Assembly (NCBI GenBank): GCA_937965665.1
Contig: CALCJE010000045.1
Coordinates: forward strand, 1 to 13,038
DNA: 13,038 nt
Direction of reading: 5' to 3'
Origin: an uncultured Bacteroidales bacterium
GTDB lineage: Bacteria; Bacteroidota; Bacteroidia; Bacteroidales; UBA4417
Positions within the stretch are counted from its first letter, which is position 1, and the number at the start of each line of letters is the position of its first letter. Below the pieces are notes generated by a model. It worked only from the letters and a program-made list of their open reading frames with translations. It did not search any database and was not told where the DNA came from. A program made the translations under genes and the position numbers. Shown in pieces: positions 1-7,365 of the stretch.

Positions 1-1
1 C

Positions 2-505
2 GATCCAATCATGTGGCTTTTCAGCGATAAGCTTTTCTGGGCCCCGCTCTACGCATGGTTTCTCTGGTTGCTTTACAAACAATTCCCCAGGCATTACTGG
101 ACGGTAATATTAGCTGTAATACTTATGATTGTGGCATCGGACCAGTTTTGTAACCTGGCCAAAAACGGTGTTATGCGTTTAAGACCTTCGCAAGATCCGG
201 GTATACAGGCTATGGTTCATATTGTAAACGACTACCGCGGCGGTATGTATGGCTTTTATTCAGGGCACGCATCCAATGCTTTTGCCGTAGCCCTTTTTAT
301 GATCACAATTGCAGGTAAAAAACTAAAATACCTGGTACCTGTTTGCCTGTTGTATGCCACGCTAACAGCTTACAGCCGCATTTACCTTGGCGTTCATTAT
401 CCCGGCGATATTCTCACCGGTGCCCTGGCCGGCACACTGCTTGGAACAGGGATTGCCCTGTTGCATGCGCATTTTAGAAGAAAGTACCTGAAATTACAGG
501 ATTAA
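2..505 (+). CDS. PAP2-family lipid phosphatase, 5'-partial
   Basis: This is a membrane phosphatase of the PAP2 (type 2 phosphatidic acid phosphatase) superfamily, which includes undecaprenyl-diphosphate and lipid-phosphate phosphatases. All three signature blocks are present, numbering from the ATG at position 11: K51-x6-R58-P59, then YSGH at 83-86 (the usual PSGH, with Y for P), then S122-R123-x5-H129 followed by D133. H86 and H129 are the expected catalytic histidines. Hydrophobic segments lie at about 10-24, 30-47, 88-101, 106-120 and 134-152. The frame stays open upstream of that ATG to the window edge (codons for D-P-I precede it). Family members normally carry about 25-30 more residues before this point, so the true start lies off the contig and M at 11 is probably internal. 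The substrate cannot be told from sequence. The stop overlaps the stop of the facing flavoprotein gene by 4 bases. Confidence 0.9.
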   Translation, partial: DPIMWLFSDKLFWAPLYAWFLWLLYKQFPRHYWTVILAVILMIVASDQFCNLAKNGVMRLRPSQDPGIQAMVHIVNDYRGGMYGFYSGHASNAFAVALFMITIAGKKLKYLVPVCLLYATLTAYSRIYLGVHYPGDILTGALAGTLLGTGIALLHAHFRRKYLKLQD

Positions 506-963
506 TAACCGTAAAGTTTTGCTGTAAATTTTTCAACTTTTACCTGGTACGTGCATACCTCGCGTAAGGCAGGTTCGTTGTAGCTGAAATCGCGATCGGT
601 ATAATGCGTCATCACCTTATTCAGGAATTCCTTTTTCTGTTCCAGGTCTGTAATAAACTCAACCTTGCCAAAAGCAAGTACCGAACGGTATTTCATGCTA
701 TAACTACAGGCAACCTGCTCGCTCTGGTAGCGCAGCTGATGATCGGTGCTGAAAGCAATGCAAACATTCGGGTTGTTCTTCAGAATATCAATTTTATGGC
801 CTTTTTGCGATGAATGCAGGAAGATAACACCATCACTGTAACCAAAATTGAATGGCAGCACATAGGGATGGTTATTTTCATCAACCATACTCACGTAACA
901 AACCGGGCACTTGTTGATGATTTCGTCTATTTCTTTCTGATCGGTGATAAAACGATGATGCAT
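502..963 (-). CDS. Pyridoxamine 5'-phosphate oxidase-like (NimA-type) flavoprotein
   Basis: A 153-residue cytoplasmic protein of the FMN-binding split-barrel fold, closest in pattern to the PNPOx-like/NimA (5-nitroimidazole resistance) group. The N-terminal block CYVSMVDENNHPYVLPFNFGY (residues 22-42, with a gap-free strand pattern) is typical, followed by DGVIFLHSSQKGHKIDIL at 44-61, NPNVC at 64-68 and a central strand with YRSVLAFGKV at 92-101. Length matches the family. Members bind FMN or sometimes haem, and many have no proven substrate, so nitroreductase activity should not be assumed. The gene is last in a minus-strand row behind the holin-like gene (35 bp gap) and the large envelope peptidase gene, and it runs 4 bases into the converging PAP2 gene. 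I see no terminator between the two converging genes. Confidence 0.88.
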   Translation of the reverse strand: MHHRFITDQKEIDEIINKCPVCYVSMVDENNHPYVLPFNFGYSDGVIFLHSSQKGHKIDILKNNPNVCIAFSTDHQLRYQSEQVACSYSMKYRSVLAFGKVEFITDLEQKKEFLNKVMTHYTDRDFSYNEPALREVCTYQVKVEKFTAKLYGY

Positions 964-998
964 ATATGCGGAGTTATTTTTTTAGTTAATAAATGCTG

Positions 999-1361
999 TT
1001 AATCAGCCCTTTCCTTGTTCGGTTTAGGCCTGGCAATGGCTTCGAGTATCCAGGTAATTACCGAAACCAGTACTGAAAACAGCACAGCCGTAAAAAAGCT
1101 GTTCACTGCGAATCCTGAAAGTGCGGAATCGGCCAGCAATATGATTACAGCGTTTATCACCAGCAGGAAAAGCCCAAAAGTAAGGAATGTGATCGGAATG
1201 GTGAGAACCACCAGGATGGGTTTCAGGAAGGCATTCAGGAAACCCATAACCAGGGCTACCAATATTGCTGTCGGGAATCCATCGAGGTAAACCCCATCCA
1301 GGATATAGGCTCCGAAAAAGACAGCCAGTGAACTAACCAATATTTTCAGGATAAATGACAT
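999..1361 (-). CDS. Phage-holin-4-like (YvlD-type) membrane protein
   Basis: A 120-residue integral membrane protein of the family named for phage holin 4 superfamily 2 (the YvlD-like group). Four hydrophobic segments are visible at about 4-23, 30-52, 54-78 and 88-108, ending in a short basic tail (RPKPNKER). The family pattern is clear: GFLNAFLKPILVVLTIPIT at 40-58, TFGLFLLVINA at 61-71, and GF near 83-84 before the last segment. Despite the name, most chromosomal members are not lytic holins. In Bacillus, yvlD is linked to envelope stress, but the molecular role is unknown. The gene begins 16 bp after the stop of the large peptidase/propeller gene, so the two are probably cotranscribed; this fits an envelope role for both, which is inference. 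Confidence 0.87.
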   Translation of the reverse strand: MSFILKILVSSLAVFFGAYILDGVYLDGFPTAILVALVMGFLNAFLKPILVVLTIPITFLTFGLFLLVINAVIILLADSALSGFAVNSFFTAVLFSVLVSVITWILEAIARPKPNKERAD

Positions 1362-1377
1362 AAAGCGCTGTAAAGAT

Positions 1378-4275
1378 TTAATTCGACAAATTTACAGAAA
1401 AAAGCAGATCAGTAAAATATTGCTTTTCCACAGGAAGGTATCCCAATCGGATACCCAGGTCAATCGGGAACACAAACCGGAATATATGAATATCCGAAGA
1501 TAACTCAAGGCCCACCGACTCTAGCGGGCGCTTGTTTTCATGTGTTACAGCTTTGCCCCTGTCATAAAAAACATTGGCTTTTAACCTTTTTACATACACA
1601 AGCGGGCCAAAGGAAAAATCGGGATAAGCAAAAGGAAATTTGTAATTCAGGGCAACGAATTGAACTGCTTCATCATTTTGAGTTACGTAACCCCTCGGGT
1701 AATTGATGCCGGATGCAAAGTAGTATTTATCACCCCCGTTACGCTGCTGCCAGTTTACATCTGCCCTGATACCGTGGTGCTTCATGATCCCCGGAAAATA
1801 AAACCGCCCTGATGTCCACATGATATCGCCGAGATCATTATCCCCGAACGGGGTATGCCTGAATCCCCAGCTTACCGATTGTCCCCAGCGCGGGAAAATA
1901 TCCTTACCCGACTGCTTGATGAAGCGGTATGCATACAGGCCATAATCGAATGAAAATATTGTACCATCGAGTCTGTCACTTTCGGGGGATGTATTGTTTG
2001 TAATATCCGTGAAGCTTGTGTGTAATTGCAAACGCAAACCTTTATAATATTTTCCTCCTGTGAAGATCAGTGGCAGTGTTAAGCCTCCTTTGATGACAGT
2101 TTCATTAAAATTGAATGGAAAAGAATTTTCGCCCCCGGTATACGAGGAACGCATCCCGTATGAAGTGCCCATATCTATTATAGGGAACCAGGCTTGCCAG
2201 TTGAAATCAGCGGTAACTTTGCCGGCTTTTTCAGCCATATCATACTTATAACCAACCACGGCGGTAGCTGTGCTGAGTTCATTTTGCGACATAAAGGATA
2301 CACCAACCCCATTTTCTGCCTCCATATAATTGATATAAGCCGGGGCCCAGCTATGAAAATTGAATATATGAGCAGCTTTACGGTATGGTTCTGACATATA
2401 CGATGTGTCAGTCTTCGATATTGTATCGCGAAGGCTGTGCTCTTCATTTGCAAGGTATTTGTATAGTGACGGAGAAAAGTCCATGGTTTCACTCAATTTT
2501 TCCCAGGTATGGGGATCAAAACTGCATTCTGCCAGGCTGTAACCGGTGGAAGAATAATTGGAATAAACAATTTTTTTCCCGTCGGGGCTCAGGTTTGCAT
2601 CGCGGGCACCATACCTGGCAGAAGTAACTTTATATATTTCATTTCCACCCGGTTTCACAGCATACACATTTTCGATACCTGAATAAGAACCGTTGAACAA
2701 AATATAATCGCCTGCAATAACAGGATTGGATATTTCGGTGGTTGTGGATGGCAATATCGTTCTTACATGTCGATGAACAAGATCATACACTTCCAGGCTT
2801 TTCCCATTCCCGTCAAAATATGTGAAAACGATATTTTTACCATCCTTCGACCATGAAGGAGTCATATAAAACCCGGTATCTGACGAAACCAATAAAGTAT
2901 TCACTGCACCAGATTCAATATCAATAATCACCAGGGAACTATTGCCTTCGGGCATTTTACGCACTGCTACCAGCAAATTCCCATCAGGCGAAAAAGCCGG
3001 TGCGAAAAACCGGCTTTTCAAAGTCAACTTTTTTATATTGCCTGTTCTGCTGTCGAAAATTCTGATTACCGAATAATTGCGCTGCTCCCAGCGTAAGTCG
3101 TTAATAGTTTCTGTCCATGCCAGTAAAAAAGCGGGCACCCTGACATTGATATCTGTTTCTTTTCCTGCCGGCATTTGCGGCGTCACGCTAACAGCCGAAA
3201 TATTTTCTGCCGAAAGGTAGCCCGGAGTAACAATTGTTTTTTTAAACCCGGCAGGACCTGTAATCACGAAACGGGTAATATCATCGATGCTCGAAAATGA
3301 TGAAAGCACCATGCTATCGCTCACATAATACGGGAACTTATAGTTTTCATATTTCGAGGAATTAGCTGGAGAAATTTTTGCGAATGAAGTGAATCGACTT
3401 TGTTTGTCCTGCCACTGCCACAAACTGTCCATTTCGTGCATGGTAATCCGAAACAAATCTTCTTTCCCAAAACCGGTTGCTTTTTTGAGCCCCCGGTTAA
3501 AAGGTGTGAAAACAAACGGCTTCCGAGCCACTTCATCGAGGGCTGAAACCCATGCCTGGTAACCATATTTCCGGCGGACATTAGCAACTAAAGTATATCC
3601 GAGTTCGTAATGATTCGGTACAAAAGTTTTGTATGAACCCAAGGCAGCCTTATCATAGGTATAGGATCCTTGTTCCATAACCTGAGTACGAAGCATCATC
3701 TCGAAGTTTGGTATCCTTCCCCTCCCAGAAAGACCGAGGGCTGTTTCGGTGCAAACGGCGTCACCTTCCATAAACCATGAAGGCACAAACAATCCGTTAA
3801 CGGCAACGGCTGCCTGCTCACCCAGGAAATAGGACAAAATTCTTGTAAAACCCTGGTTGTTCCGGTCCATTTGCACCACATGCCTGTACTCATGAACCAG
3901 TAACTGTGTCATCCAGTCTTCGGCATACATATCCTGGGGCGGACTGGTATACATTTCGATACGCTTTGGCGCCCAAATGGTTAGTGCATTAGGTGTGACA
4001 TTATAATTATGGATGATTACAGGTACTCTTGCGGGTTTATAGGAAAGTGATTTGGGAACGGAAGTATATAACCGGCTTGCAGCAGGTATCATTTGCAGGG
4101 CTTTGCTTTCAAAGCTTTCAGGATAAATAAGCCTGAAATGAGGCATAACTATTTGTCTCCACTTTAGCGAGGCCGGATCCTGTCCCAGATTATAGTATTG
4201 AGAAAATGCCAGGACAGGAAAAATGAGAACCAGTACAAATAATAAATTCCTGCTAAGGTGACCTACAAGTCTCAT
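1378..4275 (-). CDS. Envelope metallopeptidase with TolB-like propeller and C-terminal barrel
   Basis: A 965-residue exported protein. A signal peptide is clear (residues 1-25, cleavage likely near FS|Q26). Residues about 40-290 resemble gluzincin peptidases (peptidase MA-like): LLVHEYRHVVQ at 125-135 gives H128, E129 and H132, and WFMEGDAV at 167-174 supplies E170 as the likely third zinc ligand. Residues about 300-600 carry PD40/TolB-type repeats: FAPAFSPDGN at 424-433, MTPSWSKDGK at 471-480 and NLSPDGKKIVYS at 561-572. From about 640 to the end, alternating strands rich in aromatic residues, with RLKANVFYDRGKA at 897-909, resemble the end of Omp85-like surface-antigen barrels. I infer a barrel-anchored outer-membrane protein with a periplasmic or surface peptidase and propeller. 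Such proteins are often annotated as TolB-like in Bacteroidota, but a Tol-Pal role is not shown. It heads a unit with the holin-like gene (16 bp gap). Confidence 0.88.
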   Translation of the reverse strand: MRLVGHLSRNLLFVLVLIFPVLAFSQYYNLGQDPASLKWRQIVMPHFRLIYPESFESKALQMIPAASRLYTSVPKSLSYKPARVPVIIHNYNVTPNALTIWAPKRIEMYTSPPQDMYAEDWMTQLLVHEYRHVVQMDRNNQGFTRILSYFLGEQAAVAVNGLFVPSWFMEGDAVCTETALGLSGRGRIPNFEMMLRTQVMEQGSYTYDKAALGSYKTFVPNHYELGYTLVANVRRKYGYQAWVSALDEVARKPFVFTPFNRGLKKATGFGKEDLFRITMHEMDSLWQWQDKQSRFTSFAKISPANSSKYENYKFPYYVSDSMVLSSFSSIDDITRFVITGPAGFKKTIVTPGYLSAENISAVSVTPQMPAGKETDINVRVPAFLLAWTETINDLRWEQRNYSVIRIFDSRTGNIKKLTLKSRFFAPAFSPDGNLLVAVRKMPEGNSSLVIIDIESGAVNTLLVSSDTGFYMTPSWSKDGKNIVFTYFDGNGKSLEVYDLVHRHVRTILPSTTTEISNPVIAGDYILFNGSYSGIENVYAVKPGGNEIYKVTSARYGARDANLSPDGKKIVYSNYSSTGYSLAECSFDPHTWEKLSETMDFSPSLYKYLANEEHSLRDTISKTDTSYMSEPYRKAAHIFNFHSWAPAYINYMEAENGVGVSFMSQNELSTATAVVGYKYDMAEKAGKVTADFNWQAWFPIIDMGTSYGMRSSYTGGENSFPFNFNETVIKGGLTLPLIFTGGKYYKGLRLQLHTSFTDITNNTSPESDRLDGTIFSFDYGLYAYRFIKQSGKDIFPRWGQSVSWGFRHTPFGDNDLGDIMWTSGRFYFPGIMKHHGIRADVNWQQRNGGDKYYFASGINYPRGYVTQNDEAVQFVALNYKFPFAYPDFSFGPLVYVKRLKANVFYDRGKAVTHENKRPLESVGLELSSDIHIFRFVFPIDLGIRLGYLPVEKQYFTDLLFSVNLSN
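2992..3018 (-). repeat. Terminator-like hairpin inside the peptidase/propeller gene
   Basis: A perfect 10-bp inverted repeat (AAAAGCCGGT at 2992-3001, ACCGGCTTTT at 3009-3018) with a 7-base loop. On the coding (minus) strand the stem is followed directly by a further T, giving a run of five T, so it has the form of an intrinsic terminator. It sits in the codons for KSRFFAPAFSPDG, the start of a propeller repeat, and so could equally be a by-product of the protein sequence. The repeat is certain; any function is not. Confidence 0.5.
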
Positions 4276-4292
4276 AAATGGCTATTAAACTA

Positions 4293-4323
4293 CAAACCTA
4301 CACGAATAAAATTTATTTCGCAA
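4293..4323 (-). promoter_or_regulatory. Bacteroidota-type promoter for the peptidase/propeller operon
   Basis: On the minus strand, TTG (4323-4321) and TAGGTTTG (4300-4293) are separated by 20 bp. This matches the Bacteroidota housekeeping consensus of a -33 TTG and a -7 TAnnTTTG with about 19-21 bp between. A start of transcription 6-7 bases downstream would leave a leader of only about 11 bases before the ATG ending at 4275, which is short but workable in this phylum, where Shine-Dalgarno pairing matters little. Confidence 0.55.
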
Positions 4324-4386
4324 TGATGATGGTTACTACAGGGAGATTTTCATAGTCAGGAAACAACTAAATTATCCTGGTTTATC

Positions 4387-4422
4387 AAAACGAAAAGCGG
4401 AGTCTCAAACAAGACTCCGCTT
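4387..4422 (-). terminator. Intrinsic terminator after the receiver gene
   Basis: A perfect 11-bp stem (AAGCGGAGTCT at 4395-4405, AGACTCCGCTT at 4412-4422) with a 6-base loop. Reading the minus strand, the stem ends in TTTT, then CG, then TTTT (4390-4387), as expected of a Rho-independent terminator. It lies 33 bp past the receiver stop and upstream of the next gene's promoter, so it separates the two minus-strand units. Confidence 0.85.
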
Positions 4423-4455
4423 AAATACATTAAGATGAAAAACCTGAGATGAAAA

Positions 4456-4860
4456 CTAAACTAAGTTATAATCGCGGAAGAGCGTACTCAACTCATCAAA
4501 ACTAAACGGTTTTTGTGCATAGCCATCAACCCCGGCCTTCAGGCATTCGGCTTTATCAGGATTTGTAGTTATGGCAATAATGGTAGTATGACCTTTTTTA
4601 AGGTAATCTAATTCTATCTTACGAATTTCTTTAACAGCCTGTAAACCATCCATTTCAGGCATCTGAATATCCATAAGGATGAGATCGTATTCTTTAGCCC
4701 TGAATCGAGTCACGGCTTCATTCCCGTTCTTCGCAACATCTACTTCGTGCCCATTTCGCCTGAGGTAGAACGTTGTGATTTTTTCGATCATCTCATCATC
4801 TTCGGCTAACAAAATATTAAGTTTTCTCATCAGGTCTTGATTGTTTTGATAATTCCCCAT
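4456..4860 (-). CDS. Stand-alone response-regulator receiver (CheY-like)
   Basis: A 134-residue protein that is a receiver domain and nothing more. The acidic pocket is E20-D21-D22 (LLAEDDE), the phospho-acceptor is D64 in LILMDIQMPEMDG, the switch threonine is T98 in IIAITTN, and the conserved lysine is K117 in QKPFSFDEL. All catalytic positions are intact, so it should be phosphorylated by a histidine kinase. With no output domain, it must act through protein contacts or as a phosphorelay intermediate. The pattern is like receivers found in hybrid kinases. Two starts are possible: M1 (AGGAAG at 4867-4872, 6 bases upstream, favours it) and M11 (4830), which would begin MRKLNILLAEDD like many receivers. 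No kinase gene is in the window. It starts 38 bp after the T9SS cargo gene on the same strand, suggesting cotranscription. Confidence 0.92.
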   Translation of the reverse strand: MGNYQNNQDLMRKLNILLAEDDEMIEKITTFYLRRNGHEVDVAKNGNEAVTRFRAKEYDLILMDIQMPEMDGLQAVKEIRKIELDYLKKGHTTIIAITTNPDKAECLKAGVDGYAQKPFSFDELSTLFRDYNLV

Positions 4861-4898
4861 TTAATTCTTCCTTTTTAAAACCAGTGTAGCCGACGAGT

Positions 4899-7073
4899 TT
4901 ATTTTGAGATTATTTTTTTTGTTATGGTGTGTATTCCATCCGAAAGTTTCAGTACACAAATACCTGCAGCGTAGTTTCCTGTCGTAAGGCTGATGCCATC
5001 CGATAAACTTCCTTTGGTTGAGCTTATCAATTTTCCATCAACTGTATACAAAGCAGCGGTATATACTTTATTTTCATTTCCATTCACAGTTACTTCGCCG
5101 GGTACAATAGTTACCCCTGAAATCTCTTCAATTTCCGGCTTTGTACTTGGTTGCTCTTCGATGCCTGCAGGTGAGTAAAAATGCAGTTCGAAACGTTTTG
5201 GATCCATTTCGGGCGACTGGTAGAAAGTGTACACTGAATCGGCACGAAGATCAATAAATTTAGCCATTGCTTTATCTTCGAGGATCACAGGGTAGCGATA
5301 TTCGAAAGCAGCACTACCAGTGGCAGAGATGCTAAATTCACCCGCTTTTTTGCACTCGATATTTACCGGAACATTGAGTGACGAAGTAACATTAGGAACC
5401 GTATTTATTGCATATTTTTCATCACCTTCTGATGAAAGTGAAAGCGATGGAGCTTCGGTATCGTTCTTAATTTTTACAGCATCCAGGTTATCGTCAAATC
5501 CAAAAGTTGCATTGTCGAGAACACGAAACAATACTTCATCAGAAGCTCCAACAGCATCTTTAAGCTTAAATTTTATCGCGTTATTTTTAACCGCATGTTT
5601 GGGTTCACTGAGGTTACTTACCCGCGAATTTTTATTTACTACCAGTGAGCCTTCACCACCTGCTTTCACAAAGAAACCTTGCATAGGTGCTATATAACGG
5701 CTACCGTTGTTTAATGAAACTGCATCGTCGCCACCCGGCAGGTACACCGAAAAATTGCCCGACCCTGAAGGATCAGGATAATAAATGGCTGAAGCAATCG
5801 CGTTGCGCTGCCATGCATTGTTGTTGTTATTTTCCCAATCGATATAACAGGGATAAGGATTTCCGGTTAAGTTAAGTCCATTACCCGTGTTTGAAACTTC
5901 GTACGACTTAGGTTCCTGGTCAGGTGTTCCTTCAAAAGTACGCACTTCGCTCGATAAGGAATATACTTCATAGCCCTGCATTACCTGCAGCGGGTCATTG
6001 GTTGGTACTATATAACTGCCCCACTGACCGGTTGTTTCATCATAGGTACGAAGGTACATGTTCAAAAAAGTCCTTGAATAAGCCATTTCGACCGGTGAGG
6101 ATACAAGATTTTTCTTTCCCTTTACCACCTGGTACTCCGACTGTATGCTCCCGGTAGCATCGCCATTCAGGAACAAAGCTGATTTTTTCTCTGCGGTATT
6201 TTTCAGTAAAAATCTTCCTGATCCTTTAACAGAAAGACTACCGTTTATGTTTATTAAGGCTTCAGGAAAAACGGTTAACGATGAACCCGAGTTAACAACC
6301 AAATTATTAGATACTGCATTTTTGGTAACTTCCGGATTATGTTGTGAAGCTAAAACTGAAACATTAGAAGAAGCGCCAGGAATAACAGCTCCAGCCCAAT
6401 TCTGGGCATCATTCCAATTGCCACTTACTGAACCAATCCAGTTATATTCAGTAATATATGATCCGTCAGGTATGGAAGATGCCGGGCTTACTCCCAAAGC
6501 GGAACCTTCTCCTGCATAATGAACTGATTCAATTGCACCGGTTCCCTTTACATGAACATTTGAGCCAACAGTTAAAGTACCAGTAACAGAAAGCTTTCCG
6601 GAAACCATGTGGCCGGCGGATGAAGTATTCTGGCAAACAGTTTTCACCAATACGTTTCCTTCATTTTCAATTGTAAACAAGGCGTTATCACTGAAATTCA
6701 AGTTATTAACCCTCAATTCACCGCTACACCTCAGCTCTGAATTGCCGGTAAAGGCAAGATTTGTATTATCGCCACGCAAAACACCGGTATTTAAAACCAG
6801 CAATTTCCCATTCGCCGTAAATGAAAAATTCACATTTTGCATAACCGTACGATCTATAATCAAGGTATCATTACTTTGTGGGACAAATTCCGAAGCTTTA
6901 CCATTCGCCGTAAGTGACCAGGTGGATGCCAGGCTCCATGCCCCGTTATTGCCAACCGAGTATAATTTGAGTCCGCCTCTGCCAAATGATTCATTCACAA
7001 CAGTTAACATCATTGCCAAAGCAACGAGCGTTAACCTTGTGGTAAATCTCATATTTAACATTTTGTGTGGCAT
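4899..7073 (-). CDS. Secreted surface protein with T9SS C-terminal sorting domain
   Basis: A 724-residue exported protein. The signal peptide has a hydrophobic core at about 14-26 and likely cleavage near ESFG|R31. The start is uncertain: M1, M5 (7061) or M8 (7052) would all serve, and M8 gives the most compact signal. Two W-rich modules (WSLASTWSLTANGKA at 46-60; YNWIGSVSGNWNDAQNWAG at 210-228) each lead into strands typical of beta-helix or adhesin folds. Residues about 320-480 hold the GNPYPCYIDW and MQGFFVKAGG patterns often seen in Bacteroidota T9SS proteins. The C-terminus (about 650-724) has the type A sorting pattern: YTVDGKLISS, then ISLTTGNYAAGICVLKL, then KKIISK. By family knowledge this domain directs export through T9SS and attachment to or release from the cell surface. 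I see no enzyme motif; adhesion or matrix function is a guess. An N5 run (415-419) lies in the middle. Confidence 0.88.
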   Translation of the reverse strand: MPHKMLNMRFTTRLTLVALAMMLTVVNESFGRGGLKLYSVGNNGAWSLASTWSLTANGKASEFVPQSNDTLIIDRTVMQNVNFSFTANGKLLVLNTGVLRGDNTNLAFTGNSELRCSGELRVNNLNFSDNALFTIENEGNVLVKTVCQNTSSAGHMVSGKLSVTGTLTVGSNVHVKGTGAIESVHYAGEGSALGVSPASSIPDGSYITEYNWIGSVSGNWNDAQNWAGAVIPGASSNVSVLASQHNPEVTKNAVSNNLVVNSGSSLTVFPEALININGSLSVKGSGRFLLKNTAEKKSALFLNGDATGSIQSEYQVVKGKKNLVSSPVEMAYSRTFLNMYLRTYDETTGQWGSYIVPTNDPLQVMQGYEVYSLSSEVRTFEGTPDQEPKSYEVSNTGNGLNLTGNPYPCYIDWENNNNNAWQRNAIASAIYYPDPSGSGNFSVYLPGGDDAVSLNNGSRYIAPMQGFFVKAGGEGSLVVNKNSRVSNLSEPKHAVKNNAIKFKLKDAVGASDEVLFRVLDNATFGFDDNLDAVKIKNDTEAPSLSLSSEGDEKYAINTVPNVTSSLNVPVNIECKKAGEFSISATGSAAFEYRYPVILEDKAMAKFIDLRADSVYTFYQSPEMDPKRFELHFYSPAGIEEQPSTKPEIEEISGVTIVPGEVTVNGNENKVYTAALYTVDGKLISSTKGSLSDGISLTTGNYAAGICVLKLSDGIHTITKKIISK

Positions 7074-7365
7074 ACTAGTTTTTTTGAATGAGTGAGGGCA
7101 ACAGGTGATTGAATTTGCTTAATCTGTTCAGAAAAATAATTCAAAAAACAGATTTTCTTGTGCACTCAGATTATAACAAAGGATATGCCTCGATTTTTAA
7201 TACTCTATATATCAATAATATAAAAACAAAGAATAATCTAAGACCTCATATTAGTGTCCCATAATGAAAAAATAATGTCTTTTGTTGATCACTTTTGAAA
7301 ATCTTTCTCTCAAAAATGGTGTCAGAATCACACTTAGAAATATCCAGTGGTAAATAATATTATAA
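7074..7365. other. A/T-rich spacer between T9SS cargo and pseudouridine synthase genes
   Basis: This 292-bp spacer must hold the promoter of the T9SS cargo gene and the 3' end of the panB unit. No exact TAnnTTTG element is present on the minus strand; CAAAGGATA at 7177-7185 and CAAAGAATA at 7227-7235 (plus-strand spelling) are near matches with one extra spacer base and no well-placed TTG partner. I see no convincing terminator for the pseudouridine synthase and no small gene. Confidence 0.5.
7121..7154. repeat. 8-bp inverted repeat upstream of T9SS cargo gene
   Basis: AATCTGTT (7121-7128) and AACAGATT (7147-7154) are exact inverted copies separated by 18 bases, centred about 64 bp upstream of the cargo gene start. 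The size and spacing could suit a regulator binding site, but an A/T-rich 8-mer pair may also arise by chance. Confidence 0.3.

Noticed and set aside
1..6. CGATC at the contig start considered as the end of an adapter on the left side
   Set aside because: Only five bases match, the next base differs from the adapter, and the frame through it reads D-P-I-M-W in keeping with PAP2 homologues, so it is genomic.
443..463. Inverted repeat AACAGGG-ATTG-CCCTGTT near the end of the PAP2 gene, considered as a terminator for the converging unit
   Set aside because: The stem is only 7 bp, lies inside coding sequence, and has no T run on either side.
999..1361. Holin-like gene considered as evidence of a prophage
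   Set aside because: The family is common on ordinary chromosomes, and there are no phage structural, integrase or endolysin genes nearby.
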